Positions 14,652 to 22,422 of a DNA stretch of 22,513 bases are shown here, piece after piece. The DNA is from an uncultured Bacteroidales bacterium (GTDB lineage: Bacteria; Bacteroidota; Bacteroidia; Bacteroidales; P3), in contig CALCUN010000048.1 of assembly GCA_937906975.1 (NCBI GenBank), positions 1-22,513 of the forward strand, read 5' to 3'. A program made the position numbers and the translations under genes. Position 1 is the stretch's first letter. Each line of letters starts with the position of its first letter. Under the pieces are notes generated by a model. The model made no database searches. It saw nothing but the letters and a program-made list of their open reading frames with translations, and had not been told where the DNA came from.

Positions 14652-15681
14652 CGTCTCCGCGTTTTATTACAATTTTATAACCTAAGGACTCAACTTGTGT
14701 TTTGAGTTCTTCTAATCCTTCAACGGCTTCTTTGCCTACGAATGCTTTATTGTTATATAAATTATAAAGTTTCCTTACATCTGTTGGGGAAAGATTTGGC
14801 ATAACTACGTTTGCACCAACTTGAAGTCCCAATTCCCTACCATTTTCTGCGATAGAGCCTAAGGCAGTTGTAGAAGGAATTAAAGAATAAGGGAACAAAA
14901 GACGAAGAATTGCCACTAATCTAAGAGTTTTGTGTAAATCTCCTTGTGCTTTATCGCGGAAAGGAGTGTCGATATGCGGAATAAAAGGACCTATTCCTAT
15001 CATATCGGGTTGCAATTCTTGTAAAAATCTTAAATCTGCTATGATATTTTCTGTTGTTTGAAAGGGTGAGCCTACCATAAAGCCAGAGCCTACTTGAAAA
15101 CCTATGTCTTTTAAGTCAAATAAGCATTGTTTTCTTTTTTCAAGCTTCATTGCAGCGGGGTGAAGCTTTTGATAATGCTCCTCGGTTGCAGTTTCGTGTC
15201 TTAAAAGATAACGATCTGCCCCTGCATTGAAATAATCTTGATAAGTTTCTTTGCTTTTCTCGCCCAAAGAAAGCGTTATTGCACAATCGGGATAAGATTT
15301 TTTGATTTGAGAGACGACTTGACAAATCTCTTTATCAGAAAAATGCAAATCTTCTCCGCCTTGCATTACAAAAGTGCGAAATCCCAAAGAATAACCATAA
15401 TGAGCACATTCAAAAATCTCTTCTTTGCTCAAACGATACCTTTCTACATTGAGATTACTGCACCTAATACCGCAATACAAACAATTATTCTTACAATAAT
15501 TACTTACCTCAATCAATCCACGTATGTAGATTTCATTTCCGTATGTTTGTCTGCGTTTTTTATCTGCTTGTTTAAATAGATACTCCTCTTGAATGGAATT
15601 GTCTTCACATTCAATAAGAGTTTTTAGTTCATTATCTGTTAAATTATTCCTTTCAAAAAGAGTATCTATTAAATCAAACAT
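14632..15681 (-). CDS. hydE: [FeFe]-hydrogenase maturase HydE (radical SAM)
   Basis: 349-residue radical S-adenosylmethionine enzyme that helps build the organometallic H-cluster of [FeFe]-hydrogenase, acting with HydG and HydF. The radical-SAM motif is NYCKNNCLYCGIRC, with C63, C67 and C70 as the CX3CX2C cluster ligands; the preceding RRQTYGNEIYIRGLIEVSNY and the following FVMQGGED are typical of HydE. The C-terminal cysteines that hold a second cluster in some HydE proteins are not present. Full length. It starts 8 bp after hppA, so the two are probably cotranscribed. HydF, HydG and the hydrogenase are not in this window. BioB or PylB are related alternatives but fit less well. Confidence 0.9.
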   Translation of the reverse strand: MFDLIDTLFERNNLTDNELKTLIECEDNSIQEEYLFKQADKKRRQTYGNEIYIRGLIEVSNYCKNNCLYCGIRCSNLNVERYRLSKEEIFECAHYGYSLGFRTFVMQGGEDLHFSDKEICQVVSQIKKSYPDCAITLSLGEKSKETYQDYFNAGADRYLLRHETATEEHYQKLHPAAMKLEKRKQCLFDLKDIGFQVGSGFMVGSPFQTTENIIADLRFLQELQPDMIGIGPFIPHIDTPFRDKAQGDLHKTLRLVAILRLLFPYSLIPSTTALGSIAENGRELGLQVGANVVMPNLSPTDVRKLYNLYNNKAFVGKEAVEGLEELKTQVESLGYKIVIKRGDAKRNDK

Positions 15682-15689
15682 ATTCTTTA

Positions 15690-18098
15690 TTATTTATCAA
15701 TTGTCATTTTATAGAATGAACGATACACAAAATAGCAAGCTAAGACAAAGAATCCAATACCTACGTATGGTGCAACGTTCTTAAACGATTCGCTTATTGC
15801 GATTTCCATTGCCAAAAGCCCAAATAAAGTAGTAAACTTAATGATTGGGTTAAGAGCAACCGAAGAAGTGTCTTTGAAAGGGTCGCCTACTGTGTCTCCA
15901 ACAACGGAAGCATCATGCAAAGCTGAGCCTTTTTCTTTCATATCTACCTCTACAATCTTTTTAGCATTATCCCAGCTTCCTCCTGCATTGGCCATGAAAA
16001 CTGCTTGAAACAATCCAAACAACGCAATCGAAAGCAAATAACTAACAAACAAAGATACTGCATTGTTTCCACCTATTGAAGCAGGTGAAGATAAACAAGC
16101 AATACCTAATGCAAAACAGAAAATTGCAATAAAGATATTATACATACCTCTTTGTGCATAAAGAGTACAAATTCTCACAACTTCAACAGATGATTTTTCG
16201 TCAGCTTTCTTTGGAGCATTAGTGTCAAGATTTATATTGCGTTTAATGTATTCCACAGCACGATAAGCCCCTGTTGTAACCGCTTGTGTGCTTGCTCCTG
16301 TAAACCAATAAATCACTGCACCACCAAGAATAAATCCTAAAATAGAGTAAGGGTTCAATAAGTTAAGTAAACTAGCAGGTTCAACACCAAGAGATTTTTG
16401 AATAACAAGGATTAAAGAGAATATCATAGTAGTTGCACCTACTACAGCAGTACCAATCAAAACAGGTTTCGCAGTTGCTTTGAATGTATTACCAGCTCCG
16501 TCATTTGCTTCAAGATAATATTTTGATTTTTCCCAATCAGGCTTAAATCCAAAGTCTTTTTCAATTTCAGAATCAATGTTTTCTTGTTCCTCAATCAAAG
16601 AAAGTTCATATACAGATTGAGCATTATCAGTTACAGGTCCGTAACTATCAACCGCAATTGTAACAGGACCCATACCAAGCATACCAAAAGCCACAAGACC
16701 AAAAGCAAAAATTGAAGGATACACCATTCCGATTTGTTCTAAGTTAGGAGAGAAGATGTAAGCTATAAACATAAGCAATACAAACACCAATCCTGTCCAA
16801 AAACCAGAGAAATTACCAGAAACAAATCCTGATAAAATATTCAAAGACGCACCTCCTTGTTCAGAAGCCTTTACAACCTCTTTCACGTGAGTAGATTTAG
16901 GAGAAGTAAACAGCTTTGTAATTTCTGGAATCAAAGCCGCACCCAACGTTCCGCAAGAAATAATAGTAGAAAGTATCCACCACAAACTATTGCTACCGCC
17001 AATTTCTCCAATAAGTAGATAAGAAGTAACGAAAGTCCCAACAATAGAAAGAATAGATGAAATCCAAACTAAATTAGTTAGCGGAGCCTCAAAATCCAAA
17101 TCGTCTTTCTTTCCATAAAGAGCTTTACTCAATCCATTATTTATGTAATATGCAATAATAGAGGTAACAACGCCAAGTATTCTCATTGTAAATATCCAAA
17201 TAAGTAGGTCTTTTTGAATATCAACATCACCAATAGCCAATAAAATGAATGAAACCAAAGCCACACCTGTTACACCGTAAGTTTCAAAACCGTCAGCTGT
17301 TGGTCCAACTGAATCACCTGCATTATCCCCTGTGCAATCGGCAATAACGCCAGGGTTTCTTGGATCATCTTCTCCGATTTTGAAAACAACCTTCATTAAA
17401 TCCGATGCAATATCTGCAATTTTTGTAAAAATACCTCCTGCAATTCTCAAAGCCGATGCACCTAAACTTTCACCAATAGCAAAACCTATAAAACAAGCTC
17501 CCGCAAGATGTGCAGGCATTAAAAGTAAAATGACAAGCATCAAAAGAAGCTCAACACAAATCAACACAACCCCAATACTCATTCCTGCACTTAGCGGAAT
17601 ATTCAAAAGATTTAAAGGATTGCGTTTCAAAGAAGCAAAAGCCATACGTGAATTTGCGAAAGTATTTATACGTATTCCATATTTCGCAACGATGTATGAG
17701 CCTAAAATACCAAGTACTGTCCAAAGAAGAATTAGAAGTACTGCACCAAGGCCAAAACTTTCACCATTTTCTCCCTTTGCAAGAAACCCAAAGTAAAGAC
17801 TCACTGCCGCACCAACAAAAACAAACAATATAGTCAAGAACTTTGCTTGTTGTTTTAGGTAAGTTGAGCACGTTTTGTAAATAACGTGAGCAATATCCAA
17901 CATACTTTTGTGAGCAGGTAGCTTTTTAATTTTTAGGAACTGATAAATCCCAAAAATTATTCCAAGTATGGAAACAAAAAAGCCCCAATGTAATATTCCG
18001 AACTCGTGAATTTCCAAAGGGACCTTTAAATCTGCTTCGCTCGCCTTTAAGAGTGTAGGCATGAGCGTAATAAAAAATAAAGTTTTTAGTTTTTTCAT
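15690..18098 (-). CDS. hppA: Membrane-bound ion-translocating pyrophosphatase
   Basis: 802-residue polytopic inner-membrane pump (about 16 hydrophobic segments) that uses pyrophosphate hydrolysis to move H+ (or Na+) out of the cytoplasm. Key motifs: GGIFTKIADIASDL (221-234), EDDPRNPGVIAD (243-254), DNAGDSVGPTADGFETYG (258-275), and the C-terminal GDTVGDPFKDTS (734-745). At the cation-dependence position it has GNTFKA (536-541) with Lys540, as in K+-independent enzymes, in contrast to GNTxAA of K+-dependent ones. Some active-site surroundings differ from the classic GMAADLFESY. The start at 18098 (signal-like MKKLKTLFF) is chosen over 18140, whose codons overlap the promoter. The ion pumped cannot be settled here. 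Confidence 0.93.
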   Translation of the reverse strand: MKKLKTLFFITLMPTLLKASEADLKVPLEIHEFGILHWGFFVSILGIIFGIYQFLKIKKLPAHKSMLDIAHVIYKTCSTYLKQQAKFLTILFVFVGAAVSLYFGFLAKGENGESFGLGAVLLILLWTVLGILGSYIVAKYGIRINTFANSRMAFASLKRNPLNLLNIPLSAGMSIGVVLICVELLLMLVILLLMPAHLAGACFIGFAIGESLGASALRIAGGIFTKIADIASDLMKVVFKIGEDDPRNPGVIADCTGDNAGDSVGPTADGFETYGVTGVALVSFILLAIGDVDIQKDLLIWIFTMRILGVVTSIIAYYINNGLSKALYGKKDDLDFEAPLTNLVWISSILSIVGTFVTSYLLIGEIGGSNSLWWILSTIISCGTLGAALIPEITKLFTSPKSTHVKEVVKASEQGGASLNILSGFVSGNFSGFWTGLVFVLLMFIAYIFSPNLEQIGMVYPSIFAFGLVAFGMLGMGPVTIAVDSYGPVTDNAQSVYELSLIEEQENIDSEIEKDFGFKPDWEKSKYYLEANDGAGNTFKATAKPVLIGTAVVGATTMIFSLILVIQKSLGVEPASLLNLLNPYSILGFILGGAVIYWFTGASTQAVTTGAYRAVEYIKRNINLDTNAPKKADEKSSVEVVRICTLYAQRGMYNIFIAIFCFALGIACLSSPASIGGNNAVSLFVSYLLSIALFGLFQAVFMANAGGSWDNAKKIVEVDMKEKGSALHDASVVGDTVGDPFKDTSSVALNPIIKFTTLFGLLAMEIAISESFKNVAPYVGIGFFVLACYFVYRSFYKMTIDK

Positions 18099-18137
18099 TT
18101 TAATATTTATGTATTTGTTAAGTTTCTTACAGCCTTG

Positions 18138-18145
18138 CAAAAGTA
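18138..18145 (-). promoter_or_regulatory. -7 box of the hppA-hydE operon
   Basis: Read on the minus strand, TACTTTTG matches TAnnTTTG exactly. Transcription would start near 18133, leaving a leader of about 35 nt before the hppA ATG at 18098. No clear -33 TTTG at 19 bp. Confidence 0.55.
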
Positions 18146-18245
18146 TAAATAAATATCGTAAGAAAAAAATGTTAAATTTTTTTTCTTTGTTTTTTTAATA
18201 TTTTTAAAATTTGTGCGTTAAAAGTATATAAAATAAAAGTTTTTT

Positions 18246-18800
18246 ATGTCTATATTAATGGAATTGGTCTCTATAATGCCTTCTGCAATTGATAAATATT
18301 ATGATATTTTATTGATTGAGCAAGGAGGAAAGAGGGTTCTTTCTATTCCTGTTGGCGAATACGAAGGACAAAACATTGCTTTAAGCCTTGACAAAGTGGA
18401 AGTATCAAGACCGCTTACTTTTGATTTGCTTTGTCAAATCATGTCTAAGGCAAATGTTAAAGCGGAATACATTTACATAAATAAATTCATAGATGGCACT
18501 TTTTTTGCTAACCTTTGTTGTCTGATAAACGGAGAAGAAGTTTGCTTTGACTCGCGTTGCTCCGATGCAATCAACTTGGCAGTAAAACTATCCTTACCAA
18601 TCTTTGTTGCGGAAAGCGTTTTGGAAAATGCAGGCTTTGAAATCACCCCTCCAAACCAAATTAGCAAACAAACTTGCGAAGAGGAAGATTGGACAATAGA
18701 AGAGTTAGAAATCATTTTGAAAGAAGTAGAAGAGGAGGGTGATGAAGAAATTGCCAAAGTGTTAAGAGAAAAAATCAAATCTTTGCAAAAAGAAGATTAA
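18246..18800 (+). CDS. Bifunctional nuclease (DUF151) family protein
   Basis: 184-residue cytoplasmic protein. Residues 1-135 match the bifunctional-nuclease domain: LSIPVGEYEGQNIALSL (32-48) and DSRCSDAINLAVKLSLPIFV (102-121) are its two hallmark segments. The C-terminal 35 residues (WTIEELEIILKEVEEEGDEE onward) are a highly charged helix hairpin resembling the UvrB/UvrC interaction motif often fused to this domain in Bacteroidota. Whether the bacterial members really act as nucleases is little tested; the name is inherited. The start at 18246 is used; ATG 18258 is possible. It is divergent from hppA and stops 1 bp before the convergent NlpC/P60 gene. Confidence 0.88.
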   Translation: MSILMELVSIMPSAIDKYYDILLIEQGGKRVLSIPVGEYEGQNIALSLDKVEVSRPLTFDLLCQIMSKANVKAEYIYINKFIDGTFFANLCCLINGEEVCFDSRCSDAINLAVKLSLPIFVAESVLENAGFEITPPNQISKQTCEEEDWTIEELEIILKEVEEEGDEEIAKVLREKIKSLQKED

Positions 18801-18801
18801 A

Positions 18802-19302
18802 TCATTTCTTTTGAGGATGTCTTCCGCCACAACGGAAACGTTCTGCCCAATAAGTTTCGGAAAATCTGCCGATTGTAACACCCTTTGACGAAGAGGTGTG
18901 AATGAATTTGTCTTTATCTAAAAATATTCCTACGTGATTGATTGAGCCACCTTTTTTATTGTTAAAGAAAACAAGGTCTCCTTCTTTTAATTGGTTTTTA
19001 TCCTTTATTACTTTGCAGACTTTCTCCATGTCTTGACTTCTTCGTGGCAAGTCTATGCCGTAAATTTCTTTGTAAACATTGCAAACAAATCCAGAACAAT
19101 CAACTCCTTGTTTTGTAGTGCCACCCATGCGATGTGGAGTGCCTAACCAATCAAGGCAATAAGCTCTTAAATCGCTCACCTTATGTTTTCCTCTTGGAGT
19201 CTGTGTACTTGGTTTTTCTTTTTCAACACTTACTGTTTCTTTTCCTACCTTACAAGAGGTAAAACCCGCAATTATCAATATCAATATTAAGACTTTTTTC
19301 AT
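18802..19302 (-). CDS. NlpC/P60 peptidoglycan hydrolase lipoprotein
   Basis: 166-residue lipoprotein with signal MKKVLILILIIAGFTSC (lipidated Cys17) and one NlpC/P60 cysteine-peptidase domain from about 42 to the end. The catalytic triad is visible: Cys69 in GVDCSGF, His123 in INHVGIF and His135 in FIHTSSS. Such enzymes cut D-gamma-glutamyl-diaminopimelate bonds in cell-wall stem peptides. It begins 2 bp after the rfbD stop and is therefore the second gene of that operon. The 3' end is 1 bp from the end of the convergent nuclease-family gene. Confidence 0.93.
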   Translation of the reverse strand: MKKVLILILIIAGFTSCKVGKETVSVEKEKPSTQTPRGKHKVSDLRAYCLDWLGTPHRMGGTTKQGVDCSGFVCNVYKEIYGIDLPRRSQDMEKVCKVIKDKNQLKEGDLVFFNNKKGGSINHVGIFLDKDKFIHTSSSKGVTIGRFSETYWAERFRCGGRHPQKK

Positions 19303-19304
19303 TT

Positions 19305-20165
19305 TTATTGTGCTTTAAGTTCTTTAATACAATCCTTTAAACTATCCTCCCAATGAGGTATTCTTATTTTTAGTAATTCTTCCGATTCGCTTTTATCAAA
19401 TACACTGAATTTTGGACGAGTTGCAAGCGTAGGATATTGACTTGTGAGAATAGGATTAATTTTAATTTGTTTTTCTCCCCACAATTCTATTGCCTTTCTC
19501 GCAAAATCATACCAAGAGCAAACACCTTGATTGCTATAATGCAGAATACGATTTGTGTTTATATACTCTATTGCTCTAACTGCAAAGTCTGCCAAATCTC
19601 TTGCGTAGGTTGGACTTCCAATTTGGTCATATATAACATTTAACTCCTCTCTTGTTTGAGAAAGGTTAATCATTGTTTTAACAAAGTTTGACTTAAATTC
19701 ACTATAAAGCCAACTTGTTCTAATTACAAAGGTTAAAGGATTGTTTTTTAAGCAGTTTTCTTCTCCCATTAACTTGGTTTTGCCATATACAGACAAAGGA
19801 TTTGTTTTCTCCTGTGGGGAATGAGGCTTGCAATCCTTTCCCTCAAAAACATAGTCCGTTGAAATATAAACAAGTCTTGCCTTATATTCACAGCAAAGCT
19901 TTGCAATATTAAGCGAGGCTTCAGCATTGATTTTCTCAGCCAAAGCACACTCTTGCTCAGCCTTATCCACAGCAGTATAAGCCGCAAAATGCAAAACGCA
20001 ATATATGTTGTTTGTTTCAAAAAATGCCTTTAACTCTTCTTGATTGCAAATATCCAACTCCTCTTTGTCGGTATAGATAAAACTATATTGAGGAAAACCT
20101 CCTGCAATCTTTTTAAGAGAAGTCCCAAGCTGTCCTTGAGCACCAGTAACTAATATGTTTTTCAT
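19305..20165 (-). CDS. rfbD: dTDP-4-dehydrorhamnose reductase
   Basis: 286-residue short-chain dehydrogenase/reductase-type enzyme that makes the last step of dTDP-L-rhamnose synthesis for surface polysaccharides. Seen: Rossmann motif TGAQGQLG (7-14), FAAYTAVDKAE (60-70, a near-diagnostic RfbD segment), STDYVFEG (102-109) and the catalytic Y127-x3-K131 pair in VYGKTKLMGE. Full length. It is the first gene of the rfbD-nlpC operon, and is divergent from the O-antigen ligase-like gene, which supports a role in surface glycans. rfbA, rfbB and rfbC are not in this window. Confidence 0.93.
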   Translation of the reverse strand: MKNILVTGAQGQLGTSLKKIAGGFPQYSFIYTDKEELDICNQEELKAFFETNNIYCVLHFAAYTAVDKAEQECALAEKINAEASLNIAKLCCEYKARLVYISTDYVFEGKDCKPHSPQEKTNPLSVYGKTKLMGEENCLKNNPLTFVIRTSWLYSEFKSNFVKTMINLSQTREELNVIYDQIGSPTYARDLADFAVRAIEYINTNRILHYSNQGVCSWYDFARKAIELWGEKQIKINPILTSQYPTLATRPKFSVFDKSESEELLKIRIPHWEDSLKDCIKELKAQ

Positions 20166-20184
20166 TCCTTTGATTTTCTTGCTA

Positions 20185-20192
20185 CAAAAATA
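20185..20192 (-). promoter_or_regulatory. -7 box of rfbD-nlpC
   Basis: Read on the minus strand, TATTTTTG matches TAnnTTTG. It lies 19 nt before the rfbD ATG at 20165, implying a leader of about 15 nt. Immediately upstream of it (20193-20197) is the first pentamer of the 21-nt phased array. Confidence 0.6.
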
Positions 20193-20276
20193 CTAAGAAA
20201 AAAGAAAATAAAGCTAAGAAAAAGAAAAATAAATCAAAGAAAAAATTTTCTAATCCTAAGAAAAAAAATAAATATT
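20193..20276. repeat. 21-nt phased C(T/A)AAG array, copy B
   Basis: Four A-rich units of exactly 21 nt start at 20193, 20214, 20235 and 20256 with CTAAG, CTAAG, CAAAG and CTAAG, the same order as copy A at 10574. The rest of each unit is A-rich with a few T runs. CTAAA at 20298 is also in phase, two periods downstream. The array fills the gap between the rfbD -7 box (20185-20192, minus) and the plus-strand -7 box (20278-20285), so it may be a regulatory platform or bent DNA. No protein reading is supported. Confidence 0.7.
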
Positions 20277-20277
20277 G

Positions 20278-20285
20278 TATCTTTG
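20278..20285 (+). promoter_or_regulatory. -7 box of the O-antigen ligase-like gene
   Basis: TATCTTTG is a perfect match to TAnnTTTG. Transcription would begin near 20290, giving a leader of about 22 nt before the ATG at 20312. The expected -33 TTTG is absent; at that distance lies the last CTAAG of the phased array (20256-20260). Confidence 0.7.
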
Positions 20286-20311
20286 TATTTTCAAAACCTA
20301 AAAACAGCAAA

Positions 20312-22279
20312 ATGCAATACAATAATAATATGAAAAAATGGATAAGGATACTTTTATGTTTCTTTATTTGTTTGCAGATGTTTCCGCCAATTTTAGTTTT
20401 AGATGTTACCTCGCTAAGACATTTCTTAATTGCATTGTTTGATATTGTGTCAATAGGGCTTGTACTCTATTATAGTTTTTGGAAAAAGCAAGAAATACTC
20501 TCCTGCTCCATATTTACAAAAAATCCTCTTATGCCAATTTGGCTATTACTCATTATATATATGGGAGCTTCCATTAGTTGGGCAATCAATCCCATAGAAG
20601 GTTGGGCAGTTTTAAATCGTTGGACACTCATTTTCCTTGCAATGATTATCTCAATAGGCTTTATGCTAAAGGATAATCACGCAATGAAAAACCTAATCAT
20701 TTGCACCCTTGTCATAGCCACCATAAACGTACTCTCGTGCATTATTTGCTACTATGTTTTTGATGTTCACATTTCTCAACGCAATAACTTAAAACTAAAT
20801 GGCTTTTATGGAAACAAAAATATCTTTGCAGTAGCCTCCCTTTTTAAACTACCATTTCTTTATTATGCAGTTTTGCGTTTCAAAAACTTTATTCGCTACT
20901 ACTCTTTATTTCTAATATTTGCAGTAAGCTTTTGTTTGCTAATCCTAAGCACACGTTCAAGTTTCATAGGCTTGTTTTTGCAACTTGCAGTCTTAGGATT
21001 TTATGGAGTTTTCTACAAAATCAAAAGCCGAAAACTATCAATTATTTTTAAACATTCAAGACTTTATCTATTGATTTGCCTTGTTGGAGTAGCAGGATTT
21101 GTTTTAGGCGATGCCTTCATTAAATATAATTTCAACAATTACTCAAAAATAAAAACAAACAACTATTCCATAGAAGCAAGAGTTAGCTCTATTGCAGAGG
21201 GGAACAGCAAAGGCAGACTTTTAATATGGGAAAACACTTGCGAAATCATAAAACAATCTCCTCTTTCAGGATATGGAGTTGGCAATCACAAATTAGCAAT
21301 TATGAAAGTAGAGTGTGCAAAAAAGCATGACTATGTTGTTTCGGACCATGCACACAATGACTTTTTGGAAATGTTTTCTGAACTTGGAATATTCGGATTT
21401 TTGATATATGTTTCCACCTATTTAGTATTTGGAATTATGGCTTTGAGGCAAATGTTTCTTTATCCTCATTTGCAACATCGCCTTTTGGCAATAGTAGCTC
21501 TTTGCCTTATTTTGACATACGCTAACGATGCTTTGTTTAACTTCCCTTTGGAGAGAGCCGATTGTCAAATATATTTGGTTTTAGCCGTAGCAATTTTAGT
21601 CTCAAACCACATTCGCAACAGCAAAAACAGAGAAAAACCAATCTCAAAAGTAGCCTTGATTTTCCTTTCTCTTATTACAATTTCCGCTTTTGCGATAGAG
21701 AGTTTGCATTGTCAATCCTCCATTTTGCAAAAGAAAAGAATACATCAACACAATGGAGACACAACCATAAAATACACGCCAGAGGATTGGCTAAACAAGA
21801 TGCCGTTTTTGCCAAACATAGACGAAAGCACAAAACCTATTGCAGTAAATGTAGCAGAACGCTTTGCAACAGCGGGCAATCATAGAAAAGCAATAGATAT
21901 TCTTTTGCAGGATAACTCCAATCCTTATTATAGTTTAAAGGAATACCGCTTGGCAAACTATTATAATAGGTTGGAGGGAAAAAGCGATAGCGCCGCCTAT
22001 TGGGCTCAAAGATGTATTGAGATGAAACCCTTGTGTTATTCGCCTGTTCGCATATTGGTGAACATTGCAGGCAAGAGGGGAGAATCACAAACACAGTTGC
22101 AATTAATCAATTCTTATTTAGAAAAATATCAATTAGAGCCTATGGCCTGGGAGGACAAGGTAAACATTCTTAAAAGGCTAAATAAACTTCCCGAAGCCTT
22201 AGAAACCATTAAGCAAGCAAGAAAATATATGCCTAATAACGGCAAAATGAGAAAATTAGAACAAGAATTTGAAAAATAA
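20312..22279 (+). CDS. O-antigen ligase/polymerase-like protein with TPR-like tail
   Basis: 655-residue inner-membrane protein. Residues 1-440 hold about 10-12 membrane segments with the Wzy/WaaL features: STRSS (213-217), a large periplasmic loop containing GRLLIWENT (301-309), LSGYGVGNH (318-326) and DHAHNDFLE (345-353), whose histidines fit the catalytic HxxN-type site of this family. After a last helix near 447-465, the C-terminal part (about 510-655) is soluble and looks like tetratricopeptide-type helices (EALETIKQARKYMPNN). It would join or extend surface polysaccharide. Ligase and polymerase cannot be told apart from sequence; protein O-glycosylation is another option. The start may be 20312 or 20330 (MKKW). 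Confidence 0.82.
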   Translation: MQYNNNMKKWIRILLCFFICLQMFPPILVLDVTSLRHFLIALFDIVSIGLVLYYSFWKKQEILSCSIFTKNPLMPIWLLLIIYMGASISWAINPIEGWAVLNRWTLIFLAMIISIGFMLKDNHAMKNLIICTLVIATINVLSCIICYYVFDVHISQRNNLKLNGFYGNKNIFAVASLFKLPFLYYAVLRFKNFIRYYSLFLIFAVSFCLLILSTRSSFIGLFLQLAVLGFYGVFYKIKSRKLSIIFKHSRLYLLICLVGVAGFVLGDAFIKYNFNNYSKIKTNNYSIEARVSSIAEGNSKGRLLIWENTCEIIKQSPLSGYGVGNHKLAIMKVECAKKHDYVVSDHAHNDFLEMFSELGIFGFLIYVSTYLVFGIMALRQMFLYPHLQHRLLAIVALCLILTYANDALFNFPLERADCQIYLVLAVAILVSNHIRNSKNREKPISKVALIFLSLITISAFAIESLHCQSSILQKKRIHQHNGDTTIKYTPEDWLNKMPFLPNIDESTKPIAVNVAERFATAGNHRKAIDILLQDNSNPYYSLKEYRLANYYNRLEGKSDSAAYWAQRCIEMKPLCYSPVRILVNIAGKRGESQTQLQLINSYLEKYQLEPMAWEDKVNILKRLNKLPEALETIKQARKYMPNNGKMRKLEQEFEK

Positions 22280-22292
22280 GGCTTAATTTTTT

Positions 22293-22336
22293 CTTGTTGA
22301 AAATCAGATATTTGATTGTTTTATCAACAAGTTTTT
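22293..22336 (+). terminator. Probable terminator after the O-antigen ligase-like gene
   Basis: An 8-bp inverted repeat CTTGTTGA (22293-22300) / TCAACAAG (22324-22331) is followed by TTTTT (22332-22336). Inside the loop a small AATCA/TGATT stem (22302-22306 with 22313-22317) can also form. It begins 13 bp after the stop codon. Confidence 0.6.
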
Positions 22337-22369
22337 AAACAAAACAACGCCATATTTGAAATTAAGTTG

Positions 22370-22377
22370 TAATTTTG
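22370..22377 (+). promoter_or_regulatory. -7 box of the terminal lipoprotein gene
   Basis: TAATTTTG matches TAnnTTTG exactly and lies 45 nt before the ATG at 22423. A TTTG at 22355-22358 is too close to be a normal -33 element. Confidence 0.5.
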
Positions 22378-22422
22378 CAGGGTTAAAATAAAGAATTATC
22401 AACAATTAAAAAAGGAAAAGAA

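Noticed and set aside
17332..17796. A 154-codon plus-strand frame inside hppA.
   Set aside because: It is the antisense shadow of the highly conserved pyrophosphatase motifs (221-272), with no features of its own.
18205..18213. Promoter of the nuclease-family gene (TAAAATTTG with CTTTG at 18185).
   Set aside because: The box has one base too many between TA and TTTG and the spacing is only about 15 bp; not strong enough to list.
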